Assembly (NCBI GenBank): GCA_015179045.1
Contig: WHUZ01000014.1
Coordinates: 744,001 to 808,000 of the forward strand
Direction of reading: 5' to 3'
DNA from: Kalaharituber pfeilii
Taxonomy: Eukaryota > Ascomycota > Pezizomycetes > Pezizales > Pezizaceae
Length of the DNA: 64,000 nt
The position numbers and the translations under genes were made by a program. The notes below the pieces were generated by a model, which had not been told where the DNA came from, ran no database searches, and was given only the letters and a program-made list of their open reading frames with translations. Positions 34,813-48,207 of the stretch are shown piece by piece (position 1 is the stretch's first letter; each line of letters opens with the position of its first letter).

Positions 34813-37800
34813 TGCTCCCACCGGCAGGTCCTGAGCAATACGTTTTCGAATATACCATTTATCGCAACCGTTCGCATGCGTAGCCGGCGACAACTTCTCT
34901 TTTCGTTTTCATTTGCATTTCTAATTTATGTTAATGCTTTATACCAATTTTAATAACTAATTTCCGTTTAATTTGTTTATTATCTTACTATCATTGTATT
35001 CTTCCTGCTATTGGGTTGTTGCGCGTTGCATTGACCGAGCGCTGAATTTTTCATATTTGTTTTACGGATCTGGGCAGCATTCTAGGGTCGGACAGCATAA
35101 ATTGGGTATGGAGCATTTTGGTCTGGAAGGAATGAGAGATGTTATGACTTCCCCTTTTTCGGTCTATTCGCTCGCTTTACTGTTGCTTCTTTTTGCGTTT
35201 TAATTTTTGGTCTTCATTTTTGCATGTACGAATCTCTTTATTTGTTCTTCTATGTTGGTTTGGTGCGTAGGCGTACTGACTTCAGGTGTCGAGATACTTC
35301 CGATACCTGTAGCACAATGACGATCTCCACTCGTATTCATGTCAATTTTCCACGACAGTCAGAACTGCGAGCGGAATCGGAAGAGCAATGCATTGCACAT
35401 CTCAGTCATTTGCCTTGCAATTTTCGTCAAATCTTGCCTCTTTACATTTTGTCGCCGCCGACTGCTCACGTTTATCTTCTCAATGGATCAGACTTCTAGC
35501 ATATCTGCTTTTGGATGATCACATTTCGACTTCATTTGCTTGCGTTCAGTTTATTCGACATCTTCTCTGTGAAATGGTACGACTGTTATCAATCGCTTCA
35601 TTTTAATTTGCGATTTTTTCCTTCTTTTCCTTCAAAGTATCTAGGGACGTTATGATTTGGTCTACAGAAGGGAAAGGTCTCACTGTAAGGCAGGGACGCA
35701 CTACCACCGGCTAGGGTTGTGAGTTGCGTAACCACGCCACGTTATTACGGGGTTCAAACATAGAAGGCACTCAACAGAATACCAACTGGCAACCTGGAGA
35801 TCTCCGCGGTCGCCCTCTGGTATCCTTTTGAGATATTACGCTGATCAGTGATATCTCGTGCTAGCTGGCCAGGTGCTGGCATTTTGGGTGGGATGACATG
35901 CATTGGCGTTGGGGGTTTCAAAACAAGTCAGGATGTGAATTTTCGACATTGGGGTCCGGCGAGATTGGAATAGGGGTGTGGGGGTTATGCCTGAGGGGTT
36001 ATGCCTGAGTTGGCATCATTTGAGGATACTGACAGAATTTTGGGTTCGGGCAGATTACAAAATAAAAAATTTAAACAACAAAAATATCGTTGTAGATGAA
36101 TGTGTACCACTTCGTTGTATCAATACCTTGAAATTCTAAGAAGCGGTGGCTTGATCATGTTTGTTTTAACGAATGCCAACAAGCCACTCAGCGAAACAAA
36201 GAAACTTGAATGAGAAATAAAATTGCATGACACATGGATTATTGTTTGCGGAGTTGTACTTCAAACATGCCACCTGGACGTCTGTGTTCGCGACGTTGTA
36301 TTACCAGCTAACTGATGCGTGCCATTCCAGTGAATACAGCATCTCGTCACCAGACGAATAGTGAAGCCACGTTTTTTTTTTTTTTTTCTCTTGTGGGGGG
36401 GTTGCTCATTTATTATTTTATTATCTTATATGTTTGATTACTTTGAAACTGAATTTACTCGCTCTTGCTCGGTAATACTTCGTTGAGGACACAGTACTTG
36501 AATACTTAGGTACTGTGCTTCAGGGCTTTCAATATGACGTACTCTACTTTGCGCGGCGACACTAGTCTCGTGCCCAGTCGCGAGATCAAACGTTTATTTT
36601 TTTAAATTTTATATTGATGTAAACAGTATAAATTAATGCGGTCGCTCGCCCAAAGGAAGCAGGTATAGGTTGAAGATTGATTTGCGAGAAAAAAGAACGG
36701 GAAAAACAAGGGAAAAATAAATCAAATAAAAAACAAATAAGAATAAATGCTTTTTCTTAACAAAAAAAAAAAAAATTGATAAATTTGCAAATGAATGCGA
36801 GCGAGATCTGACACGGGTCACTTTCAGCCAGGGTTGTTCGACCAGGGTGCAGCAGCACGATGACATGCTGGGTCCCAGAAAGCAATGAATGTTGATCAGC
36901 CAATCAAATGCCCCACACTACTCATAGCGCCTATTCTAATCCAGGGACCCCGGAAAAATAAAGTGGAGTGGAAGGATCCGGGGTTGCAAGAAAGTTCGAG
37001 AAGGTTGCGTTGTTTGGACAAGAAGAACGCCTGCAAGCACAGTGCACGGCGAGGTTCCGTTGATGAGGATGGAATGGGGGAATCCATGCTCTCAGCGAAG
37101 CCATAGTCGGCTAACTTTCCGACGGTATGCCATGTCACCATCGATGGCATGCATGCAACGTCGGGGTACTTCGTACCAGTGGTACATTTCAAGCCTGCTT
37201 ATAATGGCTAGTCTCGTGCCACTTCCAGCACGAGTACTCTACATCTTGATCTAGGATCACCAGCACCTACATAATCGGCTGGAGTCGAATCATTGGGCTA
37301 TTCTGCTTGGTGTAATGGGCCATAGGACTCCCTGCATTGCAACAGATTTTGCCCAGTTACGATTAAAAGTGGACTGCGATAGCGCTAGTTTACAGCGTTA
37401 GTGAACAGGCAAGAGTACACAAAGGGCAGTAGAAGTAGGAGAAAGAAATGGAGAGTACTCTATCGACTGCCAAAGCCTCGAACTCGAATGAACTAGTCAA
37501 GCCAGTTATAACCATGGCTAACAAGTGTATGCATATGCATGCATACTTAAGCAACAAGGCCAGGCTGTGAGGTATGCCAAGCGCCAAGCGAGGCTGTGTA
37601 CAGCTGCAGGATGCTTCAAACCGGCATGATATCATAAGGAGTTTTTCTGCCTTTCGGAAGTCCCCTCACATGTCAAATATAACTGGTCGCTTTGACAAAC
37701 GGCCCGTGCGACGCCAGCGAGCCCACAACGGATTCCAGGAACAAACACTTTAAACATCTTGAGAGTCCGTAAAGGGTGCAGACAAGGATGGCGCACAGTA

Positions 37801-40240
37801 TACATGCATGACACAGGCAAGGCCATTATATCTCATCGTTCCATCTGCAAAAAGAAAAAAAGTACTACAAACCAATTTTTTTTTTTTTGAAACAAAACGA
37901 GAGTGAAAGGAAAAAAGCAAAAGCCATCATGAGCCGCATTGGTTATAGGCGGGGCTTCAACTAAGCTCTCTACACAGTGCTGCTTCTAGATTAGTGTGTC
38001 GTGTCTGCTGTCAGGCACTCCCAAATCCTGCGCCTCCGAAGCTCTGGGAATGCTTGAGACCAGTTACATTTTTCCGAAGGAGCTATGCTGTCACAAGCCA
38101 AGGAGTGCCGGTGATTTTCTCCATATTGGGTTAGGAAATTACATGGCGGGGAGGATTGACACCAGGCGAGAGGGTGGTTTACGCAGTATTGTATGTGTAA
38201 GAAGGTGGTTGAGATAAAATTCATCGAACGAACAACTCAGAAGCACACATGTCTCATGGAACCCAACAACGGCTTCCGCGTTTAGGCTTTTTTTCGTTCA
38301 AGGATGGCGTTCCGCGCCCCAGGATGGGGTTCTAACTAACACTGAGCAGAATTCAGCATCCCAGGGTTTCATGAAAAATACGTATTGTCTTCCTAGCGGT
38401 GGTAAGGTTGAGCTTGAAACGCTTATTTCTAAATACTGGTGGTGTAGTTTTTGAAAAAAAAACTAACTAGTTGAAACTTCCCGCACATTGCTGGCTCCGC
38501 TAGTGCACTATCTCATCCTGCATCTCGAGCTCGTCTGCCGTGCGCACCCTCACTTCCAGCGTTACAATTCCCCTCGGGGGCTCTTCCGCTGCAAGACAGC
38601 ATTTCCACATATCCCAAACTCGAGGTTCCGTGGTACTCCATAAGCTGCTGAGAGAAAAAGAAATACCAAGACCGACTCAAAAGTGGTAGCCTACTTGTCG
38701 GCATAAGCCGGCATGGGTGACCAACTTTGCTCGAGTTCTCCATTGCCGGCTCTCCACGATAGCAGAGGCTAGGTACCAGCATTCCAACATCGTATCGGCA
38801 CCAAGTCCTGCGCCAGATGGGCCCCGCCCGCCGACGCCGCCCCCTCCCCCCCGTTCCCCCACCCCCCACACCCCCCTTCTCTCATCGCTTTTTGTTGCCC
38901 CTACATACTGATATCAATTTCCTTCTCGCAAGTTCACTCGAAATTTATTCTCTAATATCTAGTCTTCATCGATTAGGAGGCTCGCACACCATCCTCTGTC
39001 ATGGGTAATAAGAGGACACTTGTTATTTTCTGTCCCAAAAAATATTTCTACCAATGGCCATCAAAAAATTTACTCTACAGCCTTGTGAATTGACCAATTG
39101 CTTCGGATTACATAATGCGATCTTTCGGATCACATCTCTTTGAAACATGCTATCAATTTACGCTGCATAACTGATTGGCGAGAGCCCTGATTGGCGCCAA
39201 CCGACCCAGTCACGTGCTTTAGATTTTCCTCCAGACTGATACGTACGCTAGTGTCGGTCTCGTACCCCGCAAAAAGGAAACTAGGCCTCCAGCTGGCTCA
39301 TCTTGTCCCAATGGACTGTAGCATTAGTAGGCATTCGAGTTTGTGGACTCGGATCGCTGGAGATAACAAAACCTGCACAACGGGACTGAATTGAGTAGAT
39401 CCACGCGATAGCCATTTTCTGGATTGACCGGATCACCTGCATCCGCTGCGCTTATGAGGATACTTATCCGAGCGCTACTCCTTTAGCTTGATATGAGATC
39501 TCAAGTTTTGCAGGAGGTTATATATGACCATGTGTGTTTCTGGAGCGCGTTATGATCGTCCTTGACAGCGATTAGCCGCTTGTAAGCAACCCCGCATTGT
39601 CAATTGAGTCCGGATATAGTACTTATATTCCCACCCCTGGTACTTACCGGTTACCTTGCGTTGCAGTTTCCAAGTGCACGCATGCAGTCACCGATCTTGG
39701 TTATAAAGTTAAGTACTGTAGTGTCCATCGCCGATCACTCGATTTTCAAGACCAGATAAAACAGTTAGTACGCTTAATTACTAGTCAATCCTAACTAGGA
39801 CAACTGCAACTAAAACTCTTCTACACCACCGCTTCGAGATGTCCTATTGAAACTTTACGAGGCTCCGGCATCTCGCCTTTGACATTTCAAGTAAAAAGCA
39901 AGGAAAAATTGCGAAGGTTTCAACTCGTCTTGTAGGAGGTTCTAATCTAAGTAGATCCTTAATGGCATTAGGAACCGCGGTAGAAGAGACGACCTGACCT
40001 GCCAATCAGGCCAATTGCACATATGCAGTAGGGGTGGATCCAGTGCAAAGGAGAGTGGCAGAGTAGTATATGTGAGACACGAATAATGGAATGAAAAAAT
40101 CAGCACTCTCGAAGTCAGTGGAGTGCTATGATGCTAAACTACTGGTACCAATAATATTGCGCCGGAAGTTATGTTGAGGGTAGATGAGGGTTTGCGTGGT
40201 GCACAGTTTTTTCATATTATGTTTTCTTTTTCTTTTCTTT
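34813..40240. other. gene-free region
   Basis: T-rich 3' flank of the zinc-finger gene up to about 35.6 kb, then anonymous sequence. CTAGTCTCGTGCC occurs near 36562 and 37211. A C-rich stretch at 38817-38880 resembles the promoter islands, but only a 32-codon frame follows it (from an ATG near 39000). No gene is supported. Confidence 0.5.
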
Positions 40241-40244
40241 TTGC

Positions 40245-40340
40245 TTTTTTTTTTTTTTTTTCCCTTCATTTCTCATATTTTGATTTTTTTTCAAATGAAA
40301 TTGCTCGCTTGCCACCCCTGGGGCTGTGGTAAGAGGAGAG
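40245..40340 (-). mobile_element. probable degraded family A SINE
   Basis: A long T-run, then CAAATGAAATTGCTCGCTTGCC and ACCCCTGGGGCTGTGG, which resembles the reverse of the family A hairpin (GCCGCCCTATGGGCTATGGC) with substitutions. No duplication found. Confidence 0.4.
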
Positions 40341-41343
40341 AGATATATGCTGCATACTATTCAGTGGTGTGACGTCCGAGCCTGGTGACGCTTTAGCGAA
40401 AGAAGGCTGAAGAACTGAAGCCTGCTGAGTTGATGGACAACACACACTGTGCAGACCCTGCAGCGCCACATGACAGGACAGCGCCTTGACCTACCTTCCC
40501 CATCACAATTGAGCCGCAATAAAACTAGGGCCCGTTTGGGTTCATGGTGAGACGCTGTGCAGCCAGTGAGAACTCGCAAATTGATCAGCTTTGTGTAGCT
40601 TCGATGCGTAGAATATTTTGAAAATGGGCGTGTCAATACGAATTTTCTGCTAATTCACACTTATGCGTTGCGAAACTAATATTTCGATAAAGTGCCACAA
40701 GTATTGAACGAATTAAGGTAACAGGTTCCTGTATATTCATTTTGGTAAATGAGTAACATGCTAAGTAAGGGCCACAGTTTTATCTGTCAGACATCCACTT
40801 GTGCAATTATACTATATGATTACATGCAATTGCTACCCATTGCCGTCCGCTTACCGCTTGTCGGACAACTGGCTACTACTTATAGCGGCATAGCTTGCAT
40901 GGCGTACCTCGCGCCTGCCATGTAATCCTAAACGGAATGACGTATGTGACAAGTTGCTTCGGACCATTGTAGTGAACGTTGGTGTTGAGGTATTCCGATC
41001 AGGTAATCCAATTTCTAGCAACCTCTGCTGGGTGAGCGGGTCCACACCGAAAGCCAATGGCTAATAAGACGGGAACTTGCATTGAGATTGACAACAAATC
41101 AGCAGCTCCGTGACTAGAGATCTATGGCGAGTCAACTTTCGCAGTGACGCACTGTGGGTGTATGGGGGGGGCGATGTTTATAGCTAGTATTAAAACCGGG
41201 GTCATGACCTGCTAGGTTTGAACAAGCAAACGTGGACAACTAAGACTACAAAGACTTGCGGACCTTTTAGGGTGTATTGCAATCATGATGGTGAACGGAA
41301 CTACCACTAGGTGAAGGGCATAAACAGGCACCAAAGTCCAATT

Positions 41344-41407
41344 CCCTCGCCATAGCCCATAGGGCGGCATGCGAGTACTGATATAAAAAAAAATAAAAAA
41401 AAAAAAA
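41344..41407 (+). mobile_element. family A SINE, hairpin-only copy
   Basis: CCTCGCCATAGCCCATAGGGC, GGCATGCGAGTACTGATAT and an A tail of about 24 with one T. The short direct repeat CCAATT flanks it (41338-41343 and 41408-41413). Its sequence is very close to the family consensus, so it is probably young. Confidence 0.85.
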
Positions 41408-41413
41408 CCAATT

Positions 41414-43700
41414 GCCTAATATAGTTTCCATGTTGAACTTGTTTGAACTAAACCAAGAAGAGACAGTCAAAAGGCCGAAAGGGAGGGGAGAAGGCCTGTT
41501 CTAGCCAGGCTAAGGCACTGCATATTGACCTCTAGGGGTTCAAGCAAAACATTCCCGCGCCCCCCTAGGCGCTATAGTTTCTCTCTCATGTAAACACCAC
41601 GATATACCCAGCTCACTCTGCCGACATCATCTATCTGATTATGACTTGGCCAGTGAAACCAATCCAGTGTATTACCCACTTCCTATTAGAGTTCCTCCTA
41701 CTTTAGATGAAGTAGGCTTGCAATTTTCACAAAGGCTGCAACAACGCAAACAGATTAGCACTATGTCCCTCACCCTTTTTTTTTTTTTTTTTTTTTTTTT
41801 CTCTCTTTTTCCCTGAGAAGCTTCCATGGAAAGAAGCAATTTGAAAGTTTCAGTAGGGTGGCTAGGCTGCCGTGACTAGGTACCAAAAAACTCGTTTGAA
41901 CCTACTGCTCAATTGGTTCCATTGCGGCCTGCGGGGAAGCTCCTCTTTCGGATTGACCAGTGAAGAGGAGCCTCAAAACGAGGCGGATGGTCATTTTAGA
42001 ATCTTGCTGAAGTGGGGCTCATGTGATGCACTATCAGAAGGAAATAGATCCCTCGCCGGTTTAGAAAGTTCAATTTATCTCGCCTGAATGTGGCAACACG
42101 ATCCGAGGACACAATTGCAATTGAGATTGTGATTCCCACTTGTTGCCCAATCTCGTGCTCTTACTGATTTCCAAAGGTGTAAGTGATAATGACACATAGA
42201 AACCTAGGGGACGCGGTGAGTATGTGAAAGGACATAGGCTATTACTTACGGTGGGGCAGCCTCGATGTATCCTGAAGTCACAATATCGGGCCGTCTAAGA
42301 AAGCCAAGTGAATAAAGTTGCATAGCAGTGAAGAATTGCAATTCTCATCAAATAGTGGCTAATTCTTGAGTGCTTGTAGGACAAGAAAGCATTGAAGGAA
42401 TCCTTCAATTCTAGATTTCTTGCAATGTTATAAATAACATTGAGGGGCTGAAGCCTAGCACCTTGCGTATCCTAGAGTTGTACTTACTCAGTTTGCAATG
42501 TAATTGGCAGTGCATGACGACTATCTAACGTTTCGATAATACTAAATCCCATTGCCAGATCTCATCTGATTAGATTCGCTGGACTGACTACCCAAATTGG
42601 TAGTTTTTGACGTTCTTTCTTTCTGTTCCCATGGTTTTGACAATGATGATTATGCCGCATGATGTCAAACATGGCAGCTGCCACCTTAGTCACATGAACA
42701 AGCATTAAACCGTCTCATCCATACCAGCCATTCCTCAAAGAACCATTCTCGAACCTGAAACAATCACAACTCGGTTCACCACAAACTGCTTTGACGTCAG
42801 CTTTTCTCTTAACCCGGCCGCGCGCGACTCCTGTTTTGTAAGCACTACTAGTAGCTATCTCAACTCTCAGATGCCGAATCACAAACGCCGTTTATCTTGT
42901 CCAGTTCCGGCTTCGAACGGTATGCATTTATATATAGGCCTTTATTTGTATTATCACTTATCATGCATCCCCAAACCTGCCTGTCCACCAATAGCTACTT
43001 GCGGAATGATAACAAAATGCAAGTTCGGCTCAATCCAGTAGAATTTACGTATATATGCAGCTGCATAGTGTATAGAACAGCGGCGTTGATCTAATGCTAT
43101 TACTTACTGCGCAAGGTATGAGCTTCTCAGTTCTTATTCCTTCCAGTAGTATACATGCGCACACAAATACCAAACACTAGCCATGAACAGAGAGCTTATA
43201 AGAGGGAAACACAGGAAGTTAATAGAGCGGGTGCAAAATTTCATGAGATTTTTTGAGAACTTTAGAACTATGGTATGAGATCATATCTTCAGGGTATAAT
43301 GATTGTCATGTACAATGCAATGGTAATCACATGTATGGATGATCATATAATCAGTGCAAGTCGTGAGCGGAGACCATGCGCCTCATACTTTCTCACCCTA
43401 TTGTGGTGATATCAATATATTCCGGTGAATTGCAAAACCAAGCATACATTCTTTGGATAGATTTGGACAGGCCTACATAGATACCGACCCCGACCGAGGT
43501 GGAGAATGTGAGACTTGGAGGACGTTGGTTAAGAGCGGACCAGTACGAATGGGACAGGGGATGGAAGTAGGACGGACGGACTGGCCCTCTGAGTTTTAGA
43601 TGTCTCTTTTCCCGCATCACGTAGGACCACCGCGGGTACCACATGCATTTAGTTGGTTTGATGGCTTTGTGTTACTTCTTTTACTTTCATTAATAAAAGA
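41414..43700. other. gene-free region
   Basis: Anonymous sequence with a T-run of about 25 at 41776-41800 that is not followed by either retroposon signature. No gene, RNA gene or other repeat is supported. Confidence 0.5.
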
Positions 43701-43702
43701 CC

Positions 43703-43767
43703 CTCGCCATAGATGATAGCCCGTAGGGCGGCATGCGAGTATTGATATAAAAAAAAAAAAAAAAAAA
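43703..43767 (+). mobile_element. family A SINE copy with internal 7-bp insertion
   Basis: CTCGCCATAG is followed by an extra ATGATAG, apparently a local duplication, then CCCGTAGGGCGGCATGCGAG, TATTGATAT and about 19 A. No target-site duplication is visible. The insertion falls in the left arm of the hairpin. Confidence 0.75.
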
Positions 43768-44236
43768 CGGGCCTTGGCCATAAGCTTTTGTCAAAGCTTC
43801 TCGCGTGACATCGACACCTGATAGGCGGAGGACAAGGAGTATTTCGACCCAGCAATTGTATCTCCATGAATCAAACTGTATAGTGGGAGACCCAGCGGCC
43901 TCACACCTGCTTGGGACGAGCCAGGTTCCTCGCTTTAGCTATCCCCTACGGAAAAGTCCCGCATACGGAAAACGTGGTGTGCTTCCTGCTGAGTAAAGTA
44001 CGCCAGCGAATCTACTAACGGTTGAGCAAGATAGCCCTCAAGTGAGTGATAGCACGCACACTCTGTTGCAGGTCCGGTCGACGCCCGACATCATTCCATT
44101 CCGTCAACCACATGGGACCCAGAGAATTGTCCGTGCCATTGAGCTTAACTTCTATTCCCCATACATTAACTTAGCTTCTGCAGGGTTGTGGCACTGGAAT
44201 CCCGTTTCCACAGCAAGGAAAAGACCTCTCAGCTCC

Positions 44237-44241
<5 letters not shown>

Positions 44242-44270
<29 letters not shown>

Positions 44271-44315
44271 CGGTTCACATAGCCCCGCATACAAGCTACA
44301 AGCCTATGGCAGGGA
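44242..44315 (-). mobile_element. family B retroposon copy
   Basis: About 30 T on the plus strand, then TTCACATAGCCCCGCAT and GCCTATGGCAGGG, the reverse of the family B body. TCAGCTCCGACTT (44229-44241) and TCAGCTCTGACTT (44316-44328) match at 12 of 13 bases. Inner arms CATA and TATG can extend the hairpin in this copy. Confidence 0.9.
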
Positions 44316-44328
44316 TCAGCTCTGACTT

Positions 44329-47300
44329 GAATGCTATTGCCGTGACGCTTTGAGTTGGTCCAATGGAGAAAACTACGTAGTTTTAATAGGAAGCAAATCG
44401 GCCGCAGGCGGGCTGGATGCAATGCACAACACACTTGCATGGAACTCCTAGGAACGATCGAAGGTTTCTCGAATTATCAAGATGTAACCTGCTTTGACAT
44501 ATTTCCAAGTTACAAAGTTCCAAATTTCTGCAGTACCGTTCGTTATTGACAGCACAAGTCACTAAATGCTAGCCGTTATGATGGGTGTAAGCTTGAAAGC
44601 CTGTTGGTGTCTTATAGGCCGATGTCGCAAAAATTGTAGAAAGAGTTTATTACAAACATCCAATCGGTATCCGATTAAGCATCCATGGCGGGATTAACTC
44701 AGACCTACATACTGCGGGCCTCCAGAGCTTATCGACAGGCACCCCAATGGTATTGATTGACACCCACGTAACACGAGTATAATCCGCCTATATGCTCGAG
44801 AGCTACCTTCCTCTGCATGCGCAGGAACAACAATTAGCATCAATCTACCCCATGGCCAGCTGCCCCAAGTAAAAGCAAGTTAGTATCCAAGGTGAAAAAT
44901 AGACATCGTGACGCAGCAAGATAGTCCCAGTCGCAGCCAGCCAGGCAAGCACAAAGCGCATCTACCCATCCACCCATCCCCGCACGCAGGCATGTAGGCA
45001 CCCCACCATCATCATATTTGGGTTCGAGCTAACATGAATATATTTGTAGGCACGGCGCGCACATCCAGCATTACTATTATAAACATTACACATATAAATG
45101 TTAGCGAGCCGCTGCGGTAGCGGCGTTGTCGCTCGCTCAATATAGCGAAGAAAAACGGTAGCTACCCGCTCAAATGCTGAAATCAAGGAGCATATGCCAG
45201 CATTTCCAGTGACAAATGAGGCAGCCGCAAAGCTGTAGGTTAAGGGAAAAAGTGTCTGCAGGTGTGGAGGGCAGTGGTCCCTCTTGCAGCTTCCGCATTC
45301 TTCTCAAATCTGAATGAGGAATCTAGAGTCGGCGTAACGAACTTACGTGGACAGGTCGAAGGCAGAAGAGGGAGGTAAAGGTGCGCAGGAATGGGGGGAT
45401 TGGAAACAGCAAAGCAGGCGCAAGGCACACGATATTCACAGAAGCTATCTTGCCAAACCTCACTCATATTGAGAGTGTTATCGAGCCTTTAATTTACTCT
45501 ATGAGAGTTCTCAATCTGACTCCCATCTCTAAACCTGCCCAACAAGCAGGCAAAGGATTAAAAATAGAAAGAGGAAAAAACGGGAATAGGGCTACTTATT
45601 TGGAATTCGGCGGTTAATTATTGGAAGGGCGGAGGCGGCGGCGGCGCATCCTGTGCGAGGGATTTTTTTTGCATAAAACTTTTTTAATCGTCAATGCCCT
45701 TTTCTAGATTTCCTTTATCCTGCTTTGTTTTACTTGGAGGTCAGCTGTCTCTCATGTAAGCCAGTCTGGTCGATCCTCATTGCCACTGAGCTCAAGCTCC
45801 GCTAGTAGCAAGTTATAGCCCTGATTGGCGGTGCTTAGATTACCGGTTGACTCAATGTGTCCGTCATGAGTAAAATTAGCGGAATTCCAAGTATTTTGGT
45901 ACTAGTCAACTAACTCGGTACTACCCTGAACTTCCTTAAGTACGGCTGTTCCCATTAGCTGCAATCGGTGAAATAAGGTAGCACAAAACCTTAATTTTGC
46001 ACCATGCTCCACGGAGATAAATAGTTCCTGGTAGTGAGAATAACTGGGTGAAGCAGAACATTACGCACAATAATGACGATATAAGCTCTGCTGTTATCGC
46101 GCGATGTAGCGAGCTACGAAGAAACCTCATAACTGGATCGCCAGAAAAAGCAGACATCATCGTACGAGTGATAGTTAAAATCCGTCGAACTCTTTCTGAT
46201 TCCCGGACCCCTGCCCCTGGCTGCTAGCTTGAATTAGTGCCACGCGAGTCCGCAGCTGGCGGTGAGCACAAATGCACAAACGTCAATAAATGACATCTTC
46301 TATACTTCGAAATTACGGTCTGGTCATAGACGTCTTGATCAATGTCCTGATCTGCCTCAAATGCTAACGTGTTTACGCATCTTAAACTGGAATGCAAAAG
46401 CCAACTTCGGCATTGTGTGCATCATTATCGCATCTAATCCTTACCGCACTGTGCCTATTCTTCTTTTGAGCGAACTCGAGCTCCTCCATCGCTCCCCAGC
46501 GTCCACAGTTCTTAGTTTGCTCTGCTAGATCCACCTAACACGCCTTGAGCTCTGCGGCACCGGCGCTCAGTATTAGGCACGCAGCACTGAACTCTCGATA
46601 TATCGACGTCGATGTCGTCGGTCACAATGTAGTTGTTTATTCCCTCCTCTGGCGGTCAAGATTCGAACTATTGCAAACATCACGCTATTCCTATCTTGCG
46701 ATAAGACGTTTTATCTTGCAGCATGGTAGATAATATCCATGAATTCGAGTAGCAAAGCTGGCAGGGCAAACGACATAACCTCCTAGGAAGCCTTGAGTCG
46801 CTCGATAGCTCCAGGTCTATTCCGACAAAATTTGCTCCATAGCCAATAGAATATAACCAGCAAAGAGCAAGTTTAAATATGGCCTGCTCAAGTTTGAGGA
46901 GGGAGGCAAATATGGTGTGATATCAGTCATCAATATGATCAGCGTGAGGAATGCACGCATGCGGTTTAACTTGCTCAGGCTCAAATGCCGTTTATACTGG
47001 GCGCAGGCGGATAATAACGTTCGCTTGAGCCCGAAAAAGCGAGCTAGGGCGGTGTCACCAGTACTTATGCACGTGTCGTATGCTGCAGAGAAGAAACGGT
47101 TACTAGGATCAAGCTATTACCTACCGGGCGCGAATATAGATTGGTTGAGCACAAGGCCGTTGGAGCTTAAAAGGCAAGGCTATCACAAGTACTTTTGTGC
47201 CACGATACATTCAGTGTCGGCATATTGCAGCGGCGGGCAAGGAAGCGTCAAATTGATAGAAATTGAGTGCACATTCTGTATATGAATCGGACTTGCGGCT

Positions 47301-47780
47301 CAAACACTTTATTTAAAGCTTAACATCTTATAAATGTCAATTATTTGACACGTATGAGTGGCTGTGGCGTGAACAGCATGTGGATGACACAATGGGAAAC
47401 TTCCAGTCTCTTGAGCGGTAGTACAAGGCATGTGGACCCTATTTGTACCCAGGTCGTACCTTGGCTGAGGATGCTAGCTCACCGTAACAAAGGTTGCCTC
47501 TGTCCATGTTAACGTTACTGCAACAATTGGAGCAGGGTAGAAGAGCTCAAGTCACCTTCCATGTACCGCTGCATGCAGATATACTCTCAGAAGACTATAT
47601 GCATATAGATTTATAGATCATGTGACATAGCGTATATTTGAGGTGACAATGCGTGTACTAAAGGATCACAGCTTTGAAAGGGCAAATAAGGCACAAGCTT
47701 GTGCGCGAAGGTTGATTCTATAGGAAATGATATAGCTAGAGATATCTCAACTTGATTCAAGTTGAGTCCATTCAATGGCA
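44329..47780. other. gene-free region
   Basis: Anonymous sequence. A small GC-rich inverted stretch near 45102-45138 (AGCGAG with CTCGCT, enclosing CCGCT with AGCGG) could form a hairpin. Open frames, such as the 122-codon one at 46917-47285, have no recognisable domain. No gene is supported. Confidence 0.5.
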
Positions 47781-47792
47781 ATGGTATTTCTC

Positions 47793-47834
47793 CCCTGTGT
47801 GCGGGGTTACTTGACCAAAATAGAACAAAAAAAA
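47793..47834 (+). mobile_element. minimal family B retroposon copy (42 bp)
   Basis: CCCTGTGTGCGGGGTTACTTG followed by ACCAAAATAGAAC and 8 A. GGTATTTCTC flanks it on both sides (47783-47792 and 47835-47844), a perfect 10-bp duplication. Most of the usual loop is missing, leaving only the stem bases and the 3' tail. Confidence 0.82.
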
Positions 47835-47978
47835 GGTATTTCTCATCCTAAGTCAACAACAATGTACTGTACTTTTAAGCTCATTTAATGGCCCGATACC
47901 TACGGGCCCTGCCACCGGCCAAGGTTAGGCACAACATAAAATTATAAATATGATTACCCTCAACTCTGGCTGTTCGTT

Positions 47979-48207
47979 CCTTTTTTTTTTTATTTTTTTT
48001 TTTTTTTTTGTTAATCTCATTACTCGTATGCCGCCCTATGGGCGCTGGCGTGACTAATTTACATGGGAGATAATGAGCAAATAGTAAAATGAATAACATA
48101 AAACAGATAAATAGACGTGGATGTAAAGCCCGAACCCAAGGGAGAATTATCGCTCTATTCACCTCTTCAATTCCACCAGGGGGCCCCTCTCCTTCCTCTG
48201 TAGCCGG
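47979..48207 (-). mobile_element. family A SINE, longest copy, split by LTR retrotransposon
   Basis: The T-run (tail) starts near 47981, then TTAATCTCATTACTCG, hairpin GCCGCCCTATGGGC, and about 160 bp of body. On the minus strand TGGTGGAATTG (48178 back to 48168) fits an A box, and GGTTCGGGCTT (48136 back to 48126) resembles a B box; they start 42 nt apart, as in tRNA genes. The 5' end lies across the LTR element at 52175-52188: CTGTTCGTT at 47970-47978 and 52189-52197 is a 9-bp duplication. The intact SINE would be about 239 bp. Confidence 0.8.
48126..48178 (-). promoter_or_regulatory. putative internal Pol III A and B boxes of SINE A
   Basis: A-box-like TGGTGGAATTG and B-box-like GGTTCGGGCTT on the minus strand, spaced like a tRNA gene's internal promoter. 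The B box departs from GGTTCRANYCY at the A and at the last position. The assignment rests on this one copy, with a weaker A-box match (TGATGGAGATG) in the copy at 52434. Confidence 0.5.

Noticed and set aside
36368..36390. T-run as another retroposon
   Set aside because: It is followed by CTCTTGTGGGGGGG with no hairpin and no duplication.
41776..41815. Long T-run as another retroposon
   Set aside because: No family A or B signature beside it and no flanking duplication.
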